DNA of 64,000 nucleotides from Prauserella isguenensis (GTDB lineage Bacteria > Actinomycetota > Actinomycetes > Mycobacteriales > Pseudonocardiaceae), in contig NZ_JACHWU010000004.1 in NCBI RefSeq assembly GCF_014191605.1, positions 186,001 through 250,000 of the forward strand, given 5' to 3'. Positions 15,617-24,029 of this stretch are shown here, one piece after another (the first letter of the stretch is position 1; every line of letters starts with the position of its first letter). Position numbers and translations under genes: made by a program. The notes under the pieces were generated by a model. The model saw nothing but the letters and a program-made list of their open reading frames with translations, searched no databases and was not told where the DNA came from.

Positions 15617-16761
15617 GGCCACGTCCGGTCGTCGCGCTGGTTGCGGCGAATCTGCTCCGCCAGGCCCGGGACAGGGTGGGGCTGTTCTTCATGGTCGTCA
15701 TGCCGTTCGTGACGATCCTGTTCGTCGGCATGGCGATGGGCGGTGCCTCGGGGGACGACGAACTCCCCGTCGCGGTGCACGCGGCCGACGGCGACCGGAT
15801 CGGGACCGCGGTGATCTCCGAATTGGAGGACGCAGGCACCGTGCGGGTCGTGTCCCCGGACTCGGAGCAGGCGCTGCGCGACGCCGTACGCACCGGCGAA
15901 GCGGCCGCCGGGCTGGTGATTCCGCGGGACGGTCGCGAGCTCGACCTCGTCATGGCCCAGAACACGGGCACGAGCATGGCCGCGCGCAGCGAGATCGACG
16001 CGGCGATCGGCAAGGTTGCGGCGGTGCTCGAGGCCGAAAGCGCGGCGGAGAAGGCGGGTGCCACGCCCGAGGAGGCGGAACGGTTCGTCCGGCAAGCGCA
16101 GGAGCGCGGCGTCGAGGGCACCGTGACCGTCCGGGGGAGCGGCGGAGACGACACGCCCACGGGGTTCGCCTACACGGCTCCGGCGAACCTGCTGCTGTTC
16201 ACGTTCATCAATTCGATGGCCGTGGCGGCTGCGCTGGTCGAGAGCAAACGCCTCGGCATGGTGCGCCGGTCCGTCGCCGCGCCGCTCTCGGGTGGGCGGA
16301 TCCTGCTCGGCGAAGCGGTGAGCCGGTTCGTCGTCGCGCTGGCGCAAGCGCTGTTGATCATCGGCGTGAGCTCGTTGCTGTTCGACGTCGCCTGGGGTGA
16401 TCCGCTCGGCGTCGCCGCGGTCGTGGGCGCGTTCAGCCTGGTCGCGACCGGCGCCGCGATGCTGGTCGGTGCATGGGTGCGCTCACCCCAGCAGGCGCCC
16501 GCCATCGGACCGCCTCTCGGCATCGTGCTGGGCATGCTCGGCGGTTGCCTGTGGCCCAGGGAGGTCGCGGGCGAGCCGCTGAACACGATCGGCTACGTCT
16601 TCCCGCACTCGTGGGGCATGGATGCGCTGCTGACGTTGAGCGAGCCGGGAACCGGTATCGCCGACGTGTGGACCGAGGTGCTCGTGCTCGGCGGCATGGC
16701 GGTCGTCGTTCTCGGTCTCGCACTGGTGGTGTTCCGCAAGCGTGCGGTGCTCGTGAGCTGA
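15613..16761 (+). CDS. ABC-2 type permease subunit 2
   Basis: Membrane protein of 382 residues with the same layout as the preceding gene: an N-terminal helix (GLFFMVVMPFVTILFVGMAM), an external domain of about 150 residues, and five C-terminal helices. The pair probably form a heterodimer. Starts in an ATGA overlap. This is the last gene of the biosynthetic run; a short hairpin follows its stop. Confidence 0.88.
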   Translation: MRPRPVVALVAANLLRQARDRVGLFFMVVMPFVTILFVGMAMGGASGDDELPVAVHAADGDRIGTAVISELEDAGTVRVVSPDSEQALRDAVRTGEAAAGLVIPRDGRELDLVMAQNTGTSMAARSEIDAAIGKVAAVLEAESAAEKAGATPEEAERFVRQAQERGVEGTVTVRGSGGDDTPTGFAYTAPANLLLFTFINSMAVAAALVESKRLGMVRRSVAAPLSGGRILLGEAVSRFVVALAQALLIIGVSSLLFDVAWGDPLGVAAVVGAFSLVATGAAMLVGAWVRSPQQAPAIGPPLGIVLGMLGGCLWPREVAGEPLNTIGYVFPHSWGMDALLTLSEPGTGIADVWTEVLVLGGMAVVVLGLALVVFRKRAVLVS

Positions 16762-16763
16762 CA

Positions 16764-16788
16764 GGCGGGCGGTGGTGGGTGGCCCGCC
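16764..16788 (+). terminator. Candidate terminator of the biosynthetic operon
   Basis: A 7-bp perfect inverted repeat, ggcgggc / gcccgcc, with an 11-base loop starts 3 bases after the last permease gene. There is no T-run, as is common in high-GC actinobacteria. The stem is short, so termination is only suggested. Confidence 0.45.
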
Positions 16789-16789
16789 G

Positions 16790-16955
16790 ACCGGTCACCG
16801 GAGAGGCGGTGCAGCGTCGCGGCCTGTTTCGCGACCGAGAACGGCTCCCGCAGCGGCAGCACCAGCACGGACGTGCCCAGTCGGAGTCGCGTCGTGTGCG
16901 CCGCGAGGTGCGCCAGCGTGACCAGGGTTCGTACACGCCGAGCCACACCTCGCGC
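16790..16955 (-). pseudogene. Fragment of luciferase-like (LLM) oxidoreductase
   Basis: On the minus strand a reading frame gives LAHLAAHTTRLRLGTSV, then LVLPLREPFSVAKQ, then AATLHRLSGDR, a recognisable internal stretch of F420/FMN luciferase-like monooxygenases. The preceding residues EVWLGVYEP lie in another frame, and one missing base near 16927 would join them. Nothing of the rest of the gene is present on either side. The remnant lies between the cluster exporter and prmC. Confidence 0.55.
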
Positions 16956-17071
16956 CGTGCCCCGAGCTCGTCGCGACCCTTCGCCGGGAACTGGCGGCCA
17001 TGGCCGAGTCGATCGCGTCGATGCGGCGTACCCGTGCCGCGCTCGCGGGGTACGTCCCGCCCGATGGCTGA
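16940..17071 (+). pseudogene. Truncated C-terminus resembling a MerR-type regulator
   Basis: An open stretch of 43 codons ending in TGA encodes PCPELVATLRRELAAM, then AESIASMRRTRAALAGYV. This is the dimerisation-helix pattern common at the C-terminus of MerR-family regulators. No start or DNA-binding domain precedes it, and its 5' edge overlaps the luciferase-like remnant. It looks like the tail of a gene cut by a rearrangement. Assignment rests on pattern only. Confidence 0.35.
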
Positions 17072-17092
17072 CGAATATGCCAGGGTAGAAGG

Positions 17093-17956
17093 GTGAACAG
17101 ACAGCCTCTCCGCCTGGCGATCCTGGAGGCGACGCGCATCCTCGAGCAGGCCGGTGTGGCCTCGCCGCGCAACGACGCGGAGCTCATAGCGGCTCACGTG
17201 CTGGGGATCGACCGTGGTCGGCTCCCGTTGACCCCGCTGGTCGATCCGCCCGTCGTCGAGTCGATGCGGCGCGTCGTCGAACAGCGCGCCAAACGGGTGC
17301 CGCTGCAGCACCTCACCGGATGGGCGGCGCTCGGGGACATCACCGTCGACGTCGGCGCCGGCGTGTTCGTGCCGCGCCCGGAGACGGAACTGCTCCTCGA
17401 ATGGGGGCTCAAGCTTCTCAAGGGCCGCGAGTACCCCGTGGTCGTCGACCTGTGCACCGGCTCGGGTGCGCTGGCGCTCGCCGTGGCCCGCGCCCGCCCG
17501 GACGCGGTGGTCTACGCCGTCGACAACGACCCCACCGCGCTGGCCTGGGCCCGGCACAACGCCGACGCCCGTGCCGAGGCGGGGGACACGCCGGTCCGGC
17601 TGTACTCCGGCGACGTCACCGACCCGACCGTGTTCGCCGAGCTCGACGGCCTCGTCGACCTGGTGCTGTGCAACCCGCCGTACGTCCCCGAGGGCACCGA
17701 GGTCCCGCGCGAGGTCTCGGACCACGACCCGCCGCAGGCCGTGTTCGCGCCCGGGGGAGGGCTGGCCGTCATCCGCCACGTCGTCGGCATGGCCGCGCGG
17801 CTGCTCAAACCCGGCGGCGGGGTGGCCATGGAGCACGACGACACCCACGGCGGCGCGGTGCCGGAACTGCTGCGCGCGCGAAAGGTGCTCACCGACGTCC
17901 GGGACCACCAGGACCTGGCAGGCCGCGCCCGCTTCGCCACCGCCCTGCGGGGCTGA
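17093..17956 (+). CDS. prmC: Release factor glutamine methyltransferase
   Basis: SAM-dependent methyltransferase of 287 residues that modifies the GGQ glutamine of peptide release factors. Family marks are VPLQHLTGWA, FVPRPETELL, the SAM loop DLCTGSGALALA, and the catalytic NPPYVP. The GTG start gives MNRQPLRLAILEATRILEQAG. In actinobacteria prmC normally follows prfA directly; here a biosynthetic cluster lies upstream instead. Downstream order (sua5, wecA, atp genes) is the usual one. Confidence 0.93.
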   Translation: MNRQPLRLAILEATRILEQAGVASPRNDAELIAAHVLGIDRGRLPLTPLVDPPVVESMRRVVEQRAKRVPLQHLTGWAALGDITVDVGAGVFVPRPETELLLEWGLKLLKGREYPVVVDLCTGSGALALAVARARPDAVVYAVDNDPTALAWARHNADARAEAGDTPVRLYSGDVTDPTVFAELDGLVDLVLCNPPYVPEGTEVPREVSDHDPPQAVFAPGGGLAVIRHVVGMAARLLKPGGGVAMEHDDTHGGAVPELLRARKVLTDVRDHQDLAGRARFATALRG

Positions 17957-18029
17957 GCGGTCGGGCCTGTGGGTCCGAGATGCGGTCGAGCCGAGATGCG
18001 GTGGGCCGATGCCCCGACTGGCGTGTCGG

Positions 18030-18371
18030 CTACGGCGTCAGCGCATCGTTGAGTAACGCGAGCGCGGCGGCTGAGAGCGGGATCGCGGCGAACAGGTAGA
18101 TGGCGACTCCGGTCAGGGCGGCCCTGCCCGTGGACCATCGCGCGGCGCGCGTTCCGACGAACCAGACGAGCAGGCAGATCGCGGCGTAGCCGGCGAGCAG
18201 TGCGGGCCAGAACACGAGCGTGATGAGACCTCCGCTCAGCGCCGTGACGTCGATGAGTACGTGCGCCACGAGCAACGGCAACAGGAGCAGCAGCGTCCGG
18301 CCGAGCCCGGCGGGACCGCGCCATCGCGCGCCACCCGCTTGCCCGTCGGTTTCCTCGGACCGTGTCGTCAT
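18030..18371 (-). CDS. Small membrane protein of unknown function
   Basis: Protein of 113 residues. After a polar, Arg-rich N-terminus it has three hydrophobic helices (LLLLLPLLVAHVLIDVTAL, LITLVFWPALLAGYAAICLL, GVAIYLFAAIPLSAAALALL). I do not recognise the family. It is convergent with prmC and divergent from sua5. The ATG giving MTTRSEETDG is preferred because longer forms run into the inverted repeat upstream. Confidence 0.6.
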   Translation of the reverse strand: MTTRSEETDGQAGGARWRGPAGLGRTLLLLLPLLVAHVLIDVTALSGGLITLVFWPALLAGYAAICLLVWFVGTRAARWSTGRAALTGVAIYLFAAIPLSAAALALLNDALTP

Positions 18372-18390
18372 CGGCAGAAGTTCATCACGG

Positions 18391-18436
18391 CGTGCACTGC
18401 CGCGCATCGCCGCCCGCCGATGCGCGGCAGTGCACG
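18391..18436. repeat. Perfect 19-bp inverted repeat between divergent genes
   Basis: cgtgcactgccgcgcatcg is repeated as its exact complement after an 8-base loop. It lies between the start of the small membrane protein gene and the start of sua5, where a terminator is not expected. It could be a regulator site or a leader hairpin for either gene. Confidence 0.85.
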
Positions 18437-18489
18437 TGCGCCGACCGCCGCTGCGAGCGGTGGAGACGGGCGGGTCTAAGCTGCCGGTC

Positions 18490-19140
18490 ATGAGCGTGGT
18501 CTACGACTGCAGCGACCCGGATTCCCGCGTCGACGGACTCAAGGCCGCGGCCGCATCGGTCCGCTCGGGGCGCCTCGTGGTGCTGCCCACCGACACCGTC
18601 TACGGCATCGGCGCGGATGCCTTCGACTCCGCCGCCGTGCGCGCACTTCTGCAGGCGAAACACCGCGGACCGGACATGCCGGTCGGCGTGCTCGTCGGTT
18701 CGTGGTCCACAGTGGACGGGTTGGTGCTCGGGGTGCCGCAGCAGGCGCGCGCCCTCATCGAGGCGTTCTGGCCCGGCGACCTGTCGATCGTGCTGCCGCA
18801 TGCGCCGAGCCTGAACTGGGACCTCGGCACCACCCGCGGCACGGTGATGCTGCGGATGCCGTTGCACCCGGTGGCGCTCGAACTGCTCCGTGAGGTCGGG
18901 CCGATGGCCGTGTCGAGCGCCAACGTCTCCGGCAAGCCCGCCGCCGCGAACGCGCAGGAGGCGAAGGACCAGCTCGGCGAGTCGGTGTCGGTGTACCTCG
19001 ACGGCGGCCCCAGCGGGGAGGTGGTGCCGTCGACGATCGTCGACCTGACCGGCTCGGCGCCGGTCATGCTGCGGGAAGGTGCCGTGAGCGCCGACGCGGT
19101 GTCCGAGGTGCTCGGCGTCGAACTCGGCCCGCAGGAGTGA
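18490..19140 (+). CDS. L-threonylcarbamoyladenylate synthase
   Basis: Sua5/YwlC/TsaC-family enzyme of 216 residues that makes threonylcarbamoyl-AMP for the t6A tRNA modification. Motifs are LPTDTVYGIGADAF near 37-50, KHRGPDMPVGVLVG (substrate loop), FWPGDLSIVLP, and SSANVSGKPAA. Its length equals the TsaC-like catalytic domain without the Sua5 C-terminal domain. It follows prmC in the usual actinobacterial order. Confidence 0.92.
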   Translation: MSVVYDCSDPDSRVDGLKAAAASVRSGRLVVLPTDTVYGIGADAFDSAAVRALLQAKHRGPDMPVGVLVGSWSTVDGLVLGVPQQARALIEAFWPGDLSIVLPHAPSLNWDLGTTRGTVMLRMPLHPVALELLREVGPMAVSSANVSGKPAAANAQEAKDQLGESVSVYLDGGPSGEVVPSTIVDLTGSAPVMLREGAVSADAVSEVLGVELGPQE

Positions 19141-19257
19141 CGCCGTCGGTATGGCGATAGCGTTACCCGCCGTGACTTCCCACCGACTGGCCGGGACCCA
19201 CCGTGTCCCCGGGAGCCGCCGGACGGGGACACGGGGTGTCGTCGGAACGGGGCGCCC

Positions 19258-20421
19258 GTGACTCCCACGGCGGGTCTTCCCATCCGCGAGTACATCCTCG
19301 TCGCGCTCGTCTCCGCGGCCGTGACGTTCCTGCTCACGGCTCTCGTGCGGAAGTTCGCCATGAAGTCGGGCGCCGTCGCCGTCCCACGGCAACGCGACGT
19401 GCACGTGGTGCCCATCCCGCGCATGGGCGGCCTGGCGATGTACTTCGGCGTCGTCGGAGGGATGGCGCTCGCGCACCAGCTGCCGGTGCTGCGCCGCGCG
19501 TTCGAGTACTCCTACGACCCGCTCGCCGTGCTCATCGGCGGCGCGGTGATCGTGCTGATCGGCGCGCTCGACGACCGGTTCGAGCTCGACGCCTGGACGA
19601 AACTCGCGGGCCAGGTCATGTGCGCGGGCATCCTCGTGCTGTTCGGCCTGCAGTGGGTCTCGTTCTGGGTGCCGTGGGGCGGTGAGGGCGAAGCGCTCGG
19701 CCAGGTGCTGATCCTCGACCGCAACCAGGGCGGACTGCTCGCGGTGCTGCTCGTCGTGGTGATGGTCAACGCGATGAACTTCGTCGACGGTCTCGACGGA
19801 CTGGCGGGCGGTCTCGGTTTCATCGCCGCCGCCGCGACGTGCGCGTTCTCGCTCGGCCTGCTCGCCTCGTCCGGCGGGGATGTCGGGACGTACCCGCCCG
19901 CGCTGATCGCCGCGACGCTGGCGGGCGCATGTCTCGGCTTCCTGCCCCACAACTTCCAGCCCGCGAAGATCTTCATGGGCGATTCCGGGTCGATGATGAT
20001 CGGCCTGATGCTCGCCGCGGCCAGTACGTCGGCGTCCGGGAAGATCAACTACACCTCGTTCGACGCCACCGACGTCGTCGCGCTCCTCTCACCGCTGTTC
20101 GTCGTCGCCGCGGTGCTGTTCCTGCCGCTGCTGGACCTGGTGATGGCCGTCGTGCGGCGCACCCGCCGGGGCGAGAGCCCGTTCGCGGCCGACAAGATGC
20201 ACCTGCACCACCGCCTGCTCGAGATCGGCCATTCGCAGCGGCGGGCCGTGCTGCTGATCTACCTCTGGGCCGGGCTGCTGGCGTTCGGCGCGGTCGCCGT
20301 GACCCTCTTCGACACCGGCGTCGTGTTCTGGCTGACCTGCGCGGGCCTGCTGCTCGCGGCACTCGTGTCGGGAGTCCCTAGACTGAAACGACAGCGCGAA
20401 GGCCCCTCGTCGAGGTCGTGA
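19258..20421 (+). CDS. wecA: Undecaprenyl-phosphate GlcNAc-1-phosphate transferase (WecA/Rfe)
   Basis: Polytopic membrane enzyme of 387 residues (about 11 helices) that starts arabinogalactan linker or wall polymer synthesis by moving GlcNAc-1-P to decaprenyl phosphate. Signatures: GALDDRFELD, NAMNFVDGLDGLAGG, FMGDSGS, and the HLHHRLLEIGHSQR loop. The GTG start gives MTPTAGLPIREYIL. Its location between sua5 and the atp genes equals rfe (Rv1302) of mycobacteria. Confidence 0.92.
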   Translation: MTPTAGLPIREYILVALVSAAVTFLLTALVRKFAMKSGAVAVPRQRDVHVVPIPRMGGLAMYFGVVGGMALAHQLPVLRRAFEYSYDPLAVLIGGAVIVLIGALDDRFELDAWTKLAGQVMCAGILVLFGLQWVSFWVPWGGEGEALGQVLILDRNQGGLLAVLLVVVMVNAMNFVDGLDGLAGGLGFIAAAATCAFSLGLLASSGGDVGTYPPALIAATLAGACLGFLPHNFQPAKIFMGDSGSMMIGLMLAAASTSASGKINYTSFDATDVVALLSPLFVVAAVLFLPLLDLVMAVVRRTRRGESPFAADKMHLHHRLLEIGHSQRRAVLLIYLWAGLLAFGAVAVTLFDTGVVFWLTCAGLLLAALVSGVPRLKRQREGPSSRS

Positions 20422-20476
20422 CCGGCCTCCACGGCGTCTCGCGCCCGCCCTCCGCCCACGATCCGAAGGCCGTCCG

Positions 20477-21154
20477 ATGAATGCCGAGACCGAGTCCGAG
20501 CCCCCGGCCGACGCCGACGCCGCGGTCCGCGCCGAGCACGCGCGGTCGGTGCACCGGCTGGCCGACGCGATGCTCGCCTGGGGCCTGCGGATCTCCCTCC
20601 CGCTGAGCCTGCTCACGCTCGGTGTCGCGGTGCTGACCGCGGGCACCGAAGGGCTGGTCGGCGGCGGTTTCGGCGTCGTGCTGGGCCAGGGTTCGGCGCT
20701 GGTGACGATCACGATGATGCGGCTGGCCGCGTCGCGCGGTCCCAACTCGCTGATGGGCTTCGCACTGGGCGGATACGCGCTGAAGATGACGGCGCTGCTC
20801 GTCGTCATGGTGCTCCTACGTGACGTCGACGGGTTCAGCAGACCGGCGCTGGCCTTCGGCATGCTCGTGGTGGTCGTCGCGTGGGCGGCGGGGGAGGTCA
20901 TCGCCTTCCAGCGGACGAAGACGCCGACGCTGGTCATTCCGCCGTCGGCGGCCCATCCCGCCGACGCCGGCCCCGCGGGCACCGAGTCGCCCGAGCCGGA
21001 GGCCGGCGCGGCCGTATCCGCCGGTCACGGGGCCGACGATGGCGACGCCGAGGCGGTGGGCGACACCCGCGCCGAACGTGACGCTGCTGACATTTCCGGC
21101 ACGACGGCCGTTGAGGGCGCCCCAGCACACACCTGGTCCGGGAAACGGGACTGA
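20477..21154 (+). CDS. ATP synthase subunit I-like membrane protein
   Basis: Protein of 225 residues with four predicted helices (residues about 34-150) and a long acidic C-terminal tail. Position directly before atpB and the four-helix core match the AtpI-like proteins of actinobacteria (Rv1303 position). AtpI is thought to help assemble the c-ring. The tail of about 70 residues, rich in Ala, Asp, Glu and Pro, is longer than in most relatives. About 240 bases separate it from atpB; that spacer has no clear gene and may carry the main atp promoter. Confidence 0.75.
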   Translation: MNAETESEPPADADAAVRAEHARSVHRLADAMLAWGLRISLPLSLLTLGVAVLTAGTEGLVGGGFGVVLGQGSALVTITMMRLAASRGPNSLMGFALGGYALKMTALLVVMVLLRDVDGFSRPALAFGMLVVVVAWAAGEVIAFQRTKTPTLVIPPSAAHPADAGPAGTESPEPEAGAAVSAGHGADDGDAEAVGDTRAERDAADISGTTAVEGAPAHTWSGKRD

Positions 21155-21395
21155 ATCGTTTCACAAATCCCTACGACGTTGCGTAGTTCCAGGTCGGCGG
21201 CATTGTGAAGCGAAGAAGTATGCCCGTACGGCTGCGGCTGTTACGGGACTGATAACGTCCCGGGCAAGGTAGCCCTTGCTGCACACGAAGGGACGCCCCG
21301 CATAGCACCGGATCTGCGTCCGGTACGTTATGCCCAGGTTGCATCGATTCCCCCGGCGGAGTGAACGCCGGCCGGGAGAACCGGAAGGAGCCCAG

Positions 21396-22178
21396 TTGGG
21401 CGCGCTGGTACTAGCCGCGGGTGACGAATTCACGCCGCCGACGGCCGAGGCGTTTAATCTGCCTCCCATTTTCGGCTGGGTCACCAAACCCATGCTGCTT
21501 GTTGTGCTGTCGGTCGTCCTGATCATCGGGTTCTTCCTGCTCTCCAGCAGGAAGCTGAGCGTCGTGCCTGGCAAGGGACAGTTCCTGGTCGAGTCGTTCT
21601 ACGACTTCGGGCGTAACAACATCGCCCGGGAGCAGATCGGTTCCAGGGACTTCCTGCGCTTTTTACCGCTGATTCTGGCTCTGTTCAGCTTCGTCCTCGT
21701 GAACAACCTGTTCGGGATCATTCCGATCCTGCAGTTCCCGACGATGTCGCACATCGGCTTCCCGCTCGCACTCTCCGTGCTGGTGGTCTACCCCGTGTAC
21801 CACTACGCGGGCATCCGCCGGCACGGCCTCGGTGGCTACCTGAAGCACCAGCTGGTTCCGCCGGGCGCGCCGAAGCCGGTGTACCTCCTGCTGACACCGA
21901 TCGAGTTCTTCACGAAGTTCATCATGAACCCGCTGACGCTCGCGATCCGAGTTTTCGCGGCGATGTTCGCGGGTCACCTGCTGATCATGCTGTTCGGCAT
22001 CTCAGCGGAGTTCCTGCTGCTCCACGGTGACGGCATCACGAAGATCTTCTCCCTCTTCTCGTTCGGGGGAGCGCTCGCGATGACGTTCATCGAGGTCCTG
22101 ATCATGTCGATCCAGGCCTTCATCTTCGCGCTGCTGTCCGCCAACTACATCGGCGCGGCAATGGCCGAAGAGCACTAG
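21396..22178 (+). CDS. atpB: ATP synthase subunit a
   Basis: Fo subunit a of 260 residues, forming the proton half-channels. The C-terminal signature is present: NPLTLAIRVFAAMFAGHL carries the essential Arg, and the last helix is IMSIQAFIFALLSANYIGAA. The TTG start is chosen because AAGGAG lies 5 bases upstream and the product MGALVLAAGDEFTPP has the usual length; the frame is open further upstream but lacks a ribosome site. Confidence 0.93.
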   Translation: MGALVLAAGDEFTPPTAEAFNLPPIFGWVTKPMLLVVLSVVLIIGFFLLSSRKLSVVPGKGQFLVESFYDFGRNNIAREQIGSRDFLRFLPLILALFSFVLVNNLFGIIPILQFPTMSHIGFPLALSVLVVYPVYHYAGIRRHGLGGYLKHQLVPPGAPKPVYLLLTPIEFFTKFIMNPLTLAIRVFAAMFAGHLLIMLFGISAEFLLLHGDGITKIFSLFSFGGALAMTFIEVLIMSIQAFIFALLSANYIGAAMAEEH

Positions 22179-22299
22179 GAACCACCGCACCGACCCTCAG
22201 ATCCCGGACGGCTCACGCGCGAGCGACGAGAACGTCCGTCCGAACCCACAGACAAGACATCCGTTACCGAATACGGACGAAGTTGGAAAGGGAAAACAC

Positions 22300-22545
22300 G
22301 TGAGCTCCATTGTTCTCGCCCAGCAGGCCGCAGAGACCAGCATCAACTCGGGCCTCGCCGTCGTCGGCTACGGCCTCGGTGCCATCGGTGGTGGTATCGG
22401 CGTCGGCATGATCTTCTCCTCCGTCATCAGCGGCACCGCCCGCCAGCCGGAGGCCCAGGGCAAGCTGATGAACATCGGCTTCACCACCTTCGCCCTGGTC
22501 GAGGTTCTGGCGCTGCTGGGCTTCGTTCTCTTCTTCCTCGCCTGA
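22300..22545 (+). CDS. atpE: ATP synthase subunit c
   Basis: Fo subunit c of 81 residues: two helices joined by the polar loop RQPEAQGK, with the proton-binding Glu68 in TTFALVEVLALLGF. The first helix has the Gly-rich face GAIGGGIGVG. The GTG start follows ggaaaggg by 7 bases. This subunit is the target of diarylquinolines in mycobacteria. Confidence 0.96.
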   Translation: MSSIVLAQQAAETSINSGLAVVGYGLGAIGGGIGVGMIFSSVISGTARQPEAQGKLMNIGFTTFALVEVLALLGFVLFFLA

Positions 22546-22594
22546 CGTCGGCGACCGCCGACGCCGGTAATGACAGGACGAAGTGGAGACGACG

Positions 22595-23134
22595 ATGATT
22601 CTGGCGGCTGAAGAGTACAACCCGGTGATGCCGCACGTTGCCGAGATCATCATCGGTCTGATCGCGTTCCTGCTTCTGCTGTGGGTACTGCGCAAGTTCG
22701 TGGTGCCGCGCTTCGAGAAGCTGTACGAGGAGCGGACCGCGAAGATCGAAGGCGGCATCGAGAAGGCGGAGAAGGCTCAGGCCGAGGCAGAGCAGGCGCT
22801 GGAGCAGTACAAGGCGCAGCTGGCCGAAGCACGGACCGAGGCCGCCAAGATCCGCGACGACGCACGGCTCGAAGCCGAGACGATCAAGGCGGAACTGCGT
22901 GCCGAGGCCGAGCAGGAGGCGAGCCGGATCGTCGCCCAAGGCGAGGCGCAGCTGCAGCAGCAGCGTGCACAGCTCGTCGCTGAGCTGCGAGCCGACCTCG
23001 GCCGGAACTCGGTGGCGTTGGCCAGCCGGATCGTCGGTGAGTCGCTGGAAGACGAGGCCCGCAGGCGCGGCACTGTCGACCGGTTCCTCGCCGAACTCGA
23101 CGCCGGTGCCGACGGTGCCGGAGCCAGGAACTAG
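22595..23134 (+). CDS. atpF: ATP synthase subunit b
   Basis: Peripheral stalk subunit of 179 residues: one N-terminal helix (IIIGLIAFLLLLWVLRKFVV) and a long charged coiled coil rich in Glu, Ala, Gln and Lys. The ATG is preferred because GGAG lies 6 bases upstream; a GTG 12 bases earlier in frame is also possible. It is the usual b subunit, not the b-delta fusion, which is the separate atpH of mycobacteria. Confidence 0.92.
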   Translation: MILAAEEYNPVMPHVAEIIIGLIAFLLLLWVLRKFVVPRFEKLYEERTAKIEGGIEKAEKAQAEAEQALEQYKAQLAEARTEAAKIRDDARLEAETIKAELRAEAEQEASRIVAQGEAQLQQQRAQLVAELRADLGRNSVALASRIVGESLEDEARRRGTVDRFLAELDAGADGAGARN

Positions 23135-23146
23135 GAGTAGGCGCAC

Positions 23147-23968
23147 ATGACGCTGCATGCTGCGAGCCGGGACGCTCTTGGCTTCGCCGAGACCCGTCTC
23201 GACGAGGTGCTCGGCGATGCGGGCACGAATCCGTCCGCCGTCGGGGAAGAGCTGCTCTCCGTGGTGGAACTGCTCACCAGGGAGGTGGGGTTGCGGCGGG
23301 CCGTCGGCGACGGCTCGTCCGATCCCGAGGCCCGCAAGCGGCTCGTCAGGTCGTTGCTGCAAGGCAAGGTGTCCGAACCCGCCCTCGGCGTGCTCGACAC
23401 CGTGGTGGGCAGCCGCTGGTCCAGCCCGCGTGAGCTGCTGGACGGCCTGGAGACCGTCGCCCGCAAGGCGCTGCTGGTCAGCGCCGACAAGGCCGGGAAG
23501 CTCGACACGGTCGAGGGGGAACTGTTCCATCTCGCCCGTATCGTCGAGGCAGAGCCGGAACTCGAGCGGGCCCTGGGCGACCAGGTCCGTTCCGCCTCCG
23601 GACGACGGTCGCTGTTGCGCGGTCTGGTCGGCGAGAAGGTCGACGCGGTCACGCTCGTGCTCGTCGAACAGGTCGTGGCCCGTCCGCGTGGACGAGGTGT
23701 CGCAGCCGGTATCGACACGCTGGTCGAGCAGGCCGCGGCGTACCGCTCGAAGTCGGTCGCGTACGTCAAGAGTGCGACCGAGCTGACCGGCGGTCAGCGG
23801 GACCAGCTGGCCGCGCGCCTCGAGCAGATCTACCGGCGCAGCCTGGCCCTGCACGTCCAGGTCGACGACAAGGTGGGTGCCGGGCTCGTCATCCGGGTCG
23901 GTGACGAGGTCATCGACGGAAGCGTCGCGGGTCGGATCGAGGCGTTGCGCAGGCAGCTCGCGAGCTGA
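23147..23968 (+). CDS. atpH: ATP synthase subunit delta
   Basis: F1 delta subunit of 273 residues, about 90 longer than the E. coli protein, as is usual in actinobacteria. The C-terminal part [26 protein letters not shown] is the OSCP/delta signature. AGGAG lies 9 bases before the ATG. It connects the peripheral stalk to the alpha3beta3 head. Confidence 0.92.
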   Translation: MTLHAASRDALGFAETRLDEVLGDAGTNPSAVGEELLSVVELLTREVGLRRAVGDGSSDPEARKRLVRSLLQGKVSEPALGVLDTVVGSRWSSPRELLDGLETVARKALLVSADKAGKLDTVEGELFHLARIVEAEPELERALGDQVRSASGRRSLLRGLVGEKVDAVTLVLVEQVVARPRGRGVAAGIDTLVEQAAAYRSKSVAYVKSATELTGGQRDQLAARLEQIYRRSLALHVQVDDKVGAGLVIRVGDEVIDGSVAGRIEALRRQLAS

Positions 23969-24029
23969 CGGCGCGCACGCAACACAAACTTTGCACAGTG
24001 GCAAGACACGAAGTGAGAGCGGGAACGAC

